Assembly (NCBI RefSeq): GCF_001310975.1
Contig: NZ_BAZY01000020.1
Location: forward strand, 1 to 42,469
DNA from: Thermoanaerobacter thermocopriae JCM 7501
GTDB lineage: Bacteria > Bacillota > Thermoanaerobacteria > Thermoanaerobacterales > Thermoanaerobacteraceae
Length of the DNA: 42,469 nucleotides
Direction of reading: 5' to 3'
Positions 36,604 to 42,469 of this stretch are shown piece after piece. The notes under the pieces were generated by a model that saw only the letters and a list, made by a program, of their open reading frames with translations, was not told the origin of the DNA and did not search any database. Within the stretch, counting starts at the first letter, position 1, and the number at the start of each line of letters is the position of its first letter. The position numbers and the translations under genes were made by a program.

Positions 36604-37151
36604 TATTCCACCTCCATATCACCTTTCATATTCTCATTTATATATTCATTTATCCAGTTCAACACCTTGATGTCATTTATATTGACACCCTTTAGTATTT
36701 TTTTGAGTTCTTTAGTGTCAAACAAAAATTCATGGTTATCTTTGTTGTATTTGTATACAATATCCACTTCTGGAGCAGATAATATCAACGAAACAATTGT
36801 TGACGCTATATCTCCTAGTGGAACAAGGTCTACACTGGAAAGTTTAAAAGTACCCATTATTTTTGTTCCTTTTCCTTCTTCAGAAAAAATCTCAAAATTC
36901 CCTTCACACTGCTGGACAAGCTCCTTAAAGAGCGGAATCCCAAGCCCCACTTTTCTTTCCTTCCTTGTAGTTACAAAAGGGTCTGTGACCTTTTTTAATA
37001 ATTCCTCCTTCATTCCACATCCATCATCTTCTATAGACACTTTAAGCATATCTTTTGAAGTATCTATATTTATTTCAATACAAATATTTTTAGCTCTTGC
37101 TCTTATGCTATTTTGTGCCAAATCTAATATATAAAGGGCTAATTCTTTCAT
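36603..37151 (-). CDS. GHKL ATPase-domain protein in the hydrogenase operon
   Basis: 182 residues from ATG 37151. The histidine-kinase-type ATPase core is visible: N box around LDLAQNSIRA, G1 box IEDDGCGMKEE, F-like DPFVTTRKERKVG and G2 box GLGIPLFKEL. There is no His-containing dimerisation domain and no sensor domain. C-terminal 80 residues are not recognised. It sits between hydC and the [2Fe-2S] gene; a role in sensing or assembly is inference. Confidence 0.8.
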   Translation of the reverse strand: MKELALYILDLAQNSIRARAKNICIEINIDTSKDMLKVSIEDDGCGMKEELLKKVTDPFVTTRKERKVGLGIPLFKELVQQCEGNFEIFSEEGKGTKIMGTFKLSSVDLVPLGDIASTIVSLILSAPEVDIVYKYNKDNHEFLFDTKELKKILKGVNINDIKVLNWINEYINENMKGDMEVE

Positions 37152-37164
37152 AATAATCAAACTC

Positions 37165-37647
37165 TTACTCAAATTTACTTAATATTTCATCCACATCATC
37201 AGGAGTTAATCTTCCAAAGACTTCACCATTTATCATCATAACAGGAGCCAATCCGCAAGCTCCAAGACACCTAGTAGGTTCTAAAGAAAATTTTCCGTCT
37301 TCAGTGGTTTCACCTACTTCTATTCCCAATTTCTCCTTTATTTTCTCCAGTACCATTGCAGCTCCTCTTACATAACAAGCTGTTCCCATACACAAATTGA
37401 TCTTGTATTTACCCGAAGGCTTTAAAGTAAACCTTGAATAAAAAGTAGCTATTCCAAATATTTCTGATAAAGGCACATTCATTTCTTTTGAAATATAAAG
37501 TTGAACCTCAATAGGAAGATATCCAAAAATTTCTTGAGCCTCATTCATAATTGCAATCAACGAACCAGGAATATTTTTTAATTCCTCCAAAGCCTTTTTA
37601 AACCTCTCTACTTTCTCTTCACCGAATTTTTGGTACAAAGCATCCAT
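37165..37647 (-). CDS. hydC: Hydrogenase subunit HydC (NuoE-like)
   Basis: 160 residues. NuoE-type [2Fe-2S] thioredoxin-like subunit; the cluster cysteines are in CMGTACYVRGA and TRCLGACGLAPV. The N-terminal helical region YLPIEVQLYISKEMNVPLSEIFGIATFYSRF is typical. It is the first gene of the operon under the Rex-type operator. Confidence 0.94.
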   Translation of the reverse strand: MDALYQKFGEEKVERFKKALEELKNIPGSLIAIMNEAQEIFGYLPIEVQLYISKEMNVPLSEIFGIATFYSRFTLKPSGKYKINLCMGTACYVRGAAMVLEKIKEKLGIEVGETTEDGKFSLEPTRCLGACGLAPVMMINGEVFGRLTPDDVDEILSKFE

Positions 37648-37720
37648 TTATTTCCCTCCTTGTGAATTAAAATTTCATATAGCTTATCTCATATAAATTT
37701 TTTGTTTATTCTTTGTTAAT

Positions 37721-37752
37721 ATTATATCATAACTTTATTAAAACTTTAACAA
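37721..37752 (-). promoter_or_regulatory. hyd operon promoter with Rex operator
   Basis: Minus-strand TTGTTAAAGTTTTAATAA (37735-37752) matches the Rex consensus TTGTTAA-N4-TTAACAA at 13 of 14 fixed positions. A perfect TATAAT lies at 37721-37726, and any -35 (TTAAAG or TTGTTA) falls inside the operator. Rex senses the NADH/NAD+ ratio, and NADH releases it, so the hydrogenase would be made when NADH accumulates. Confidence 0.8.
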
Positions 37753-37815
37753 CTTTTTATAAAAAATTTTTATTTTCTAATAAGTCCAACTAATTTAGTA
37801 GGATTATAGGAAAAA

Positions 37816-38523
37816 TTAATAACCTCTTAGCCAGTCTACAATACTTTTTAATTCAGACCCGCACAGTAAGAATTCTTCTTTTTCAGAAATATCTCCTAAA
37901 TAATGAGCATCTGAAGACCTTATAATTTTATATTTTTTATGTTCGGGATATGAGTGTAAAAAATTTTCTTTTCTGATGGCTTTCGATACCTCGATTGTAA
38001 TTAAATTTTTAATATTCGGAATAAAACCAAGATTTGATATAATACTATAGGAATGTCGATCCACATGGGCAGGGACCGCTACCCCCCTGCCCTCCATATA
38101 GTCGAAAATTTCATTAACACTTAAATTAGAAGAAACTAACAATGAGTAATCTATTTCCTCTGCTATGTTATCTTCTTCATCCATTACAAATTGATTCCCA
38201 AAGATTGTTTTTTTGTTTTTAATTTTTATCAAATTTTTGTTAATAATTTCACTAAATTTTATACATTCATCTACTGAATAAAAATAACAAAGTATGTGAA
38301 CCTCTTCTCTTGTCTGTACCTCTATACCAGGAACTACTATTAAGCCTTTTTTTAATCCAAGATTATACACAGCTTTTACATTTTTTGCACTGTTATGATC
38401 TGTTATAGCTATTACATCAAGTCCTTTTATAGAAGCCATATTGACAATATTGTTAGGAGTCATGTCATCAGAAGCACAAGGAGATAGCGCTGTATGAATG
38501 TGCAAATCATAGTAAAGCATCAC
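37816..38523 (-). CDS. PHP-domain metal-dependent phosphoesterase
   Basis: 235 residues. PHP signatures: YDLHIHTALSPC (HxH), AITDHNSA, GIEVQTREEVHIL, PAHVDRHSY and SSDAHYLGDI, together the metal-binding set. The substrate is unknown; family members act on phosphoesters such as nucleotides or 3'-5' phosphoadenosine phosphate. It overlaps the preceding DRTGG gene by 4 bases and ends the sensory cassette. Confidence 0.85.
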   Translation of the reverse strand: MMLYYDLHIHTALSPCASDDMTPNNIVNMASIKGLDVIAITDHNSAKNVKAVYNLGLKKGLIVVPGIEVQTREEVHILCYFYSVDECIKFSEIINKNLIKIKNKKTIFGNQFVMDEEDNIAEEIDYSLLVSSNLSVNEIFDYMEGRGVAVPAHVDRHSYSIISNLGFIPNIKNLITIEVSKAIRKENFLHSYPEHKKYKIIRSSDAHYLGDISEKEEFLLCGSELKSIVDWLRGY

Positions 38524-38855
38524 TTCATCATCTCGTACAAAGTTATTGCTGCTTCATAAGAAGTTCCTGAAAAACTTAATATAGGGATGCCCTCCTCATC
38601 GGCTTTCCTCTTGGCTTCCTCATCTAATTTCGCATTTTCGGGAATTATTATGCAACTTATTTCTGCCAGCAAAGCCACTGCTACAATATTTATATGAGTT
38701 TGAATTGTTATCCAAGCGCTTTTTGCTTTTGCATGAGCCATAACCCAACTTAAAAGGTCGCATATATACACCCCCTCAATTTCTTTGCTGATTCCGTTGT
38801 CCCCTGCAATTAATTTAAATCCGCTATTGACAAGATCTTCTACTTTTATCCTCAT
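38520..38855 (-). CDS. DRTGG-domain protein (first of two)
   Basis: 111 residues from ATG 38855 (AAAGGAG 8 bases upstream, inside the end of the sensor hydrogenase gene). The sequence is a single small alpha/beta DRTGG-type domain (GVYICDLLSWVMAHAKAKSAWIT; LLAEISCIIIPENA). The domain is also found in phosphotransacetylase and CBS proteins, where it is thought to bind a ligand. Its gene lies between a sensory hydrogenase and a PHP enzyme. Confidence 0.75.
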   Translation of the reverse strand: MRIKVEDLVNSGFKLIAGDNGISKEIEGVYICDLLSWVMAHAKAKSAWITIQTHINIVAVALLAEISCIIIPENAKLDEEAKRKADEEGIPILSFSGTSYEAAITLYEMMK

Positions 38856-38860
38856 AAATT

Positions 38861-40168
38861 TCACTCCTTTTCGTCACTTAAAACTGGAGGAATTTTACCC
38901 GCAAGGTCATTTAATTCTTGAGACAAATTTTTTATTTTGTCTTTTAATATAAAAATGCAATCATATTCCGTAGCATACCCTTTCACTATATCTTCTGCCA
39001 ATGCCCTGCAAGTAGGAGAGCCACAAGAACCACAGTCAAGTCCTGGTAAGGCTTTGTATTGAGTGTCTATTTGTTTCATCATTTCAAGCGCTTTTGAAAT
39101 GTCTTTGTCCAACTTCATAACTTCACTTTTTTCTATTTTCTTTTTCCATTTCACCTCTTCAAAATCAATCTCTTCCTCATCAAACAAAGCCTCTTCTTTT
39201 TTAGGAAGTTTTTCTGTCAGTTTTCTTATTCTATTTTTGGCTACAAAATTATTTTCAACAGTCAACGGTCCACCAATACACCCACCGATACATGCAAGCC
39301 CTTCAAAAAAGTCTAAATCGTTCAATTTTCCTAATTCAATCTCTTCTAAAACATCCACAACATTGTGTATCCCGTCTACATAAATACTATTTTCTGTAAA
39401 AGTACCAAAAGCTTCTCCCCCAGAGTTTGCCCAGCCAACACCTATCATAGAAGCCTTGCTTAAATCTCTAACAACAGTAGTCTTAGCTTTTTGAATTATT
39501 AGTCCATATATTTCTTTCATAGAAAAAACCCCATCAATTTTGGATTTTTCTATACCAATAGGATTTTTCACACTTGTCACTTTTGCAGCACAGGGAGAAA
39601 TGAAAAAAACTCCTATTTCCTCTTCCTTCAGTCCCGTCTTTTTAATTGCTTCCTTTTTTGCTAATATCGCCGCAGTATCCATAGGAGAACATATATCCAA
39701 TAAATTATCAATCAAAGAGGGAAATCTGATTTGTACGAGTCGCACAACAGCAGGACAAGCAGAAGATATAACTGGTTTTTTTAAATTCCCTTTTGTTAAT
39801 GCTTCCCGCGTAAATTTAGAAACAATTTCAGCGGCATATGCTACTTCAAAAACCTCATCAAATCCTACATCCAGTAAAGCACTCAATATTTGATTAATAG
39901 TTAAATCCCTAAATTGTCCATATAAAGAAGGAGCAGGAAGTGCAATCTTGTACTTGAAATCTTTCATCATATCCAAACTATCAGTTACCGCCAATTTAGC
40001 ATGATATGGACACACACGTATACACTCACCACAATCTATGCACCTTTCATTTATAATCCTTGCTTTTCCATCTCTTACCCTTATTGCCTCTGTAGGACAT
40101 CTTTTTATGCAATTAGTACACCCTCTACATCTATCCTTATCTAATGTTACAGAGTGAAAATATAACAT
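38861..40168 (-). CDS. Sensory-type [FeFe] hydrogenase homologue (HydS-like)
   Basis: 435 residues. Two N-terminal [4Fe-4S] sites (CRGCTNCIKRC, CIDCGECIRVC) lead to a small H-domain. L1 reads ISSACPAVV: the cysteine used for proton transfer in catalytic enzymes is Ala, while the cluster-ligand Cys remains. L2 is SPCAAK and L3 ACIGGCIGG, keeping the other three ligands. This pattern is that of HydS-type putative H2 sensors with low turnover. There is no PAS domain; instead the C-terminus has an Fe-S domain (LDCGSCGSPTCRALA). Neighbouring ATPase, DRTGG and PHP genes suggest signalling. Confidence 0.85.
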   Translation of the reverse strand: MLYFHSVTLDKDRCRGCTNCIKRCPTEAIRVRDGKARIINERCIDCGECIRVCPYHAKLAVTDSLDMMKDFKYKIALPAPSLYGQFRDLTINQILSALLDVGFDEVFEVAYAAEIVSKFTREALTKGNLKKPVISSACPAVVRLVQIRFPSLIDNLLDICSPMDTAAILAKKEAIKKTGLKEEEIGVFFISPCAAKVTSVKNPIGIEKSKIDGVFSMKEIYGLIIQKAKTTVVRDLSKASMIGVGWANSGGEAFGTFTENSIYVDGIHNVVDVLEEIELGKLNDLDFFEGLACIGGCIGGPLTVENNFVAKNRIRKLTEKLPKKEEALFDEEEIDFEEVKWKKKIEKSEVMKLDKDISKALEMMKQIDTQYKALPGLDCGSCGSPTCRALAEDIVKGYATEYDCIFILKDKIKNLSQELNDLAGKIPPVLSDEKE

Positions 40169-40176
40169 TTTATCAC

Positions 40177-40596
40177 CTACTTAAATAAAATTTCCATCAC
40201 CACAGTTGTTCCCTCTTTACTGCTTTTTATATCCATGAAATCCGAATTCTCCTTCATATTAGGAAGCCCCATGCCGGCTCCAAATCCCATTTCTCTTATC
40301 TCTTCAGGAGCAGTAGAATATCCTTCTTTCATGGCAAGCTCAATGTCTTCTATTCCAGGACCTGTGTCTTCTGCAGTTATGCGTATTTTATCGCCAAAAA
40401 TCTCTATTTTCATGTGACCTCCATAAGAATGAATTATTATATTCATCTCTGCTTCATAGCAAGCTATGCAACTTCTCCTTACAACATCTGGATTTAAGGA
40501 AAGCTGTTTTAATACTGACCGTAAATTGCTGGAAACCTCTCCTGCAGAATCAAAATCTCTTGCTTTTACATCAAAATCTAAACTATAAAGTACCAT
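40177..40596 (-). CDS. RsbW/SpoIIAB-like ATP-binding protein
   Basis: 139 residues. Stand-alone GHKL kinase domain: N box EAEMNIIIHSYGG, G1 EDTGPGIEDI, G2 GFGAGMGLPNMKE. The size and the short form match anti-sigma-factor kinases, but no cognate sigma factor or antagonist gene is present. The ATG at 40596 lies inside the preceding DRTGG gene (14-base overlap). It probably passes on the state of the sensory hydrogenase that follows; this is inference. Confidence 0.8.
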   Translation of the reverse strand: MVLYSLDFDVKARDFDSAGEVSSNLRSVLKQLSLNPDVVRRSCIACYEAEMNIIIHSYGGHMKIEIFGDKIRITAEDTGPGIEDIELAMKEGYSTAPEEIREMGFGAGMGLPNMKENSDFMDIKSSKEGTTVVMEILFK

Positions 40597-40951
40597 TTCC
40601 TTCACCACTTTTACAAGTAAGCCCATTGGAGTACAAAAGGCCACAAGCAATGTAAAGAGGATATTTCGTTTTCATTATCACTAGCCCTGCCTTTTTAGCA
40701 AGTTCCAATATGTCCTCTCCCGGATTCTTACCTCTTACAAATACTATACATTTAATATCTCCAACTACTTCTGCAGTCCTTATAACCTGCACATTAGTAA
40801 GCCCTGTCAAAAGCACAGCCTTTTCGTCACGTGATGCCAAAACATCACTCATCAAGTCCGCTCCACAAGCAGTGAACACTTCTTCTTCCAATTTTTCTTC
40901 TCCTATCATAACTTCTGCATTTAAAATTTCTTTTACCTCTTTTAATCTCAT
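40583..40951 (-). CDS. DRTGG-domain protein (second of two)
   Basis: 122 residues. EVFTACGADLMSDVLA, KAVLLTGLTNVQVIRTAEVVG and CIVFVRGKNPGEDILELA follow the DRTGG pattern more closely than the other copy. The cassette therefore has one DRTGG protein on each side of the ATPase/sensor-hydrogenase pair. Confidence 0.75.
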   Translation of the reverse strand: MRLKEVKEILNAEVMIGEEKLEEEVFTACGADLMSDVLASRDEKAVLLTGLTNVQVIRTAEVVGDIKCIVFVRGKNPGEDILELAKKAGLVIMKTKYPLYIACGLLYSNGLTCKSGEGNGTL

Positions 40952-40965
40952 ACCCTAACACCCCA

Positions 40966-41757
40966 TCATTGATTTTGCACAGCAATTGTTTTCAAAAAAG
41001 CGTTGTATTCTTCACAAGACTCCCATAAACTTTTTTGCAACAAACTAAATGTATTTCCATCTTCTAAAGCAGCTGATATTTCAATTTTTTCAATATCAGT
41101 TGTTATTTTATCGACAATATCTGTCGTCTTTTGTACTAGTGCAGTCATTTCTTTTTTTCCAAAATCCTCATTTCCGCTTTTAAAACTATCTATTTTCCTT
41201 TTCAATTCTTCCAATTCTTGTCGTTTTAACTTGCCATCATAAGCCTTATAAGAAAGAGTAGCTATATAATCAAGAATTTGTTTAAAATCTTGTAATTTAC
41301 TTGTAAAATCATCCATATTTGATGTTAATTTCTTATCATATTCAATTCTGAGAGAAGGTCCCCTTTTTAAATATACTTCACTGGAAATTCCTTGAGACTT
41401 TAAAGAGGAAGAAAATAAAGCAGCCTGTTCTTTATCTAAAAATATGCCACCTATCAACAAATACTTATCAGAATATTTACTAACGAAAGAGTAAACTCTT
41501 TTCATCCTCATTAAATCTTCTTGATATTTTGCAGTCTCAAAATCTGAATAGCTACCTAAAATAATTTCAAACAAGTCTACGCCTTTAACAACCATCTCTT
41601 TAAAATTATTGCTGTCATTTGTTTTTGAAATGTTAGGCACTATAATATCTTTTGAAACAAAATAACCTGCTAAAAGAGACACCAGAGGAATTATTAATAC
41701 AACAATTAACACTTCCAGTATTCTTTCGTTTTTCATTGCTTTATCAACCCTTACCAT
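40966..41757 (-). CDS. Membrane-anchored protein with SPOR-like region
   Basis: Up to 263 residues; starts at 41757 or at ATG 41736 are both possible. A membrane helix at about residues 14-34 is followed by an extracytoplasmic region whose residues about 62-140 (FEIILGSYSDFETAKYQE... SQGISSEVYLKRG) look like a SPOR fold that binds denuded glycan. The last 100 residues are helical. I do not recognise the family. First gene of the cassette, 14 bases before the DRTGG gene; the relation to hydrogen sensing is unclear and cotranscription may be incidental. Confidence 0.6.
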   Translation of the reverse strand: MVRVDKAMKNERILEVLIVVLIIPLVSLLAGYFVSKDIIVPNISKTNDSNNFKEMVVKGVDLFEIILGSYSDFETAKYQEDLMRMKRVYSFVSKYSDKYLLIGGIFLDKEQAALFSSSLKSQGISSEVYLKRGPSLRIEYDKKLTSNMDDFTSKLQDFKQILDYIATLSYKAYDGKLKRQELEELKRKIDSFKSGNEDFGKKEMTALVQKTTDIVDKITTDIEKIEISAALEDGNTFSLLQKSLWESCEEYNAFLKTIAVQNQ

Positions 41758-41773
41758 AAACCTTTACTTATAT

Positions 41774-41779
41774 TATACT
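41774..41779 (-). promoter_or_regulatory. -10 box of the sensory cassette
   Basis: Minus-strand TATAAT in GTATAGTATAATATAAG, 16 bases before the first possible start; no good -35. Confidence 0.4.
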
Positions 41780-41893
41780 ATACTCCTTTAAAAAATCCTT
41801 TAAAAATTTTAATAGGACTTTTTTACTAATTTGCACTTTTAAAAGAGGTTTTAGAGGAATTTTGTCGAATTATATATGATAGGAGGGGTAGAA

Positions 41894-42451
41894 TTGATAA
41901 ATATTGTAAATCAAATAATTGAAAATAAATTTAGAGAAATTCAAAGTAGACTCCCTGCTAATGTAAAAATATTTAACACTGATAAACCTTTTGCTGAAGT
42001 TTTAAAGAATGCTATAGAAAATCAACAATACAATTCAGGAAATGTAAGTAACAATGCGCCATCAACAAATACAAATTTACAACAAATTGAAGATTTAATA
42101 CAACGGGCCAGTCAAAAATATAATATAGATGCAAACCTTATTAGAGCAGTTATCAAAGCAGAGTCTAATTTTAATCCTTTCGCAGTTTCTCCTGCAGGAG
42201 CAATGGGACTTATGCAGCTTATGCCTTCGACTGCAAAGGAATTAAATGTATCCAATCCTTTTGACCCTTCTCAAAATATAGATGGAGGAGTAAGATACCT
42301 AAAAAATTTGTTAGACACTTACCATGACATAAGATTAGCATTAGCTGCATATAATGCTGGTCCTCAATCAGTAGAAAAATATCAAGGTATTCCCCCTTAC
42401 CAAGAAACTATAAATTATATAAGCAAAATTTTAAATGAATTATATAAATAG
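41894..42451 (+). CDS. Lytic transglycosylase (SLT family)
   Basis: 185 residues from TTG 41894, preceded by AGGAGGGG at 5 bases; the ATG at 41876 overlaps that RBS. Residues about 70-185 are the Slt domain: catalytic Glu in [17 protein letters not shown], then [13 protein letters not shown] and [10 protein letters not shown]. Cleaves glycan strands with 1,6-anhydro product. There is no signal peptide at the N-terminus, so it is probably exported otherwise or acts in spore or flagellar assembly. Divergent from the preceding cassette. Confidence 0.9.
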   Translation: MINIVNQIIENKFREIQSRLPANVKIFNTDKPFAEVLKNAIENQQYNSGNVSNNAPSTNTNLQQIEDLIQRASQKYNIDANLIRAVIKAESNFNPFAVSPAGAMGLMQLMPSTAKELNVSNPFDPSQNIDGGVRYLKNLLDTYHDIRLALAAYNAGPQSVEKYQGIPPYQETINYISKILNELYK

Positions 42452-42454
42452 AAG

Positions 42455-42469
42455 GAGCCATAAAGCTCC
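42455..42469 (+). terminator. Start of a hairpin after the transglycosylase, cut by the window
   Basis: GGAGC and GCTCC pair around CATAAA. The expected T-run would lie beyond the window edge. Confidence 0.4.

Noticed and set aside
37653-37720. Second Rex site downstream of the hyd -10 box
   Set aside because: Half-site-like ATTAACAAAG is present, but no matching second half at the correct spacing.
1-42469. CRISPR arrays, tRNA/rRNA genes, insertion sequences, prophage or attachment sites
   Set aside because: No regular repeats, cloverleaf sequences, transposase or integrase genes were found on reading both strands.

Overview
The window comes from a thermophilic, spore-forming, anaerobic Firmicute of the Thermoanaerobacter/Caldanaerobacter type. 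The evidence is low G+C, the mre-min-spoIVF gene order, a trimeric NAD-linked [FeFe] hydrogenase operon, and a preQ1-I riboswitch that reads like the well-known Thermoanaerobacter tengcongensis one. I cannot name the species. I see no tRNA, rRNA, CRISPR array, insertion sequence or prophage. Most genes lie on the minus strand.

Layout. 1-943: 3' part-missing gltX, divergent from pgpA. 1551-4640: secreted coiled-coil protein, comEA, dacF. 4669-9957: an accessory-looking block. A YheO-like regulator is followed by a promoter, a c-di-AMP (ydaO-type) riboswitch, a possible 12-codon leader ORF and a terminator. Downstream come an opine-dehydrogenase-like gene, a B12-binding-domain gene and a short asparagine-synthetase gene. 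10092-17142: housekeeping genes rsfS, lcp, yqeK, nadD, obg, a Spo0B-like gene, rpmA, prp, rplU (with its L21 leader) and lapA, then the divergent preQ1-riboswitch operon queT-queF. 17193-32516: a long minus-strand shape, division and sporulation block (DUF4321, maf, radC, mreBCD, PBP2, minCDE, rodA, mgsA, spoIVFA/B, two radical-SAM-linked genes, RNase G). 32666-37647: the hydrogenase operon hydC, GHKL ATPase, [2Fe-2S] protein, hydB, hydA behind a promoter overlapped by a near-consensus Rex operator. 37816-41757: a six-gene cassette with a sensory-type [FeFe]-hydrogenase homologue, two DRTGG proteins, an RsbW-like ATPase, a PHP protein and a membrane protein. 41894-42451: a lytic transglycosylase.

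Quality. Fourteen genes, many of them essential (gltX, obg, nadD, rodA, mreC), are broken by single-base indels. I count 16 events: 12 missing and 4 extra bases, mostly in short homopolymers. Restoring one base each time gives a full-length protein of normal family length. I read these as sequence or assembly errors, not pseudogenes, and give the reconstructed coordinates.

Most interesting items: (1) the c-di-AMP riboswitch controlling a B12/opine-dehydrogenase/amidotransferase cassette whose product is unknown, possibly an osmolyte-type amino acid; (2) the sensory hydrogenase cassette next to the catalytic hydrogenase; (3) an 11-bp perfect hairpin that hides the spoIVFA ribosome binding site; (4) the leader ORF ending exactly on the terminator stem.
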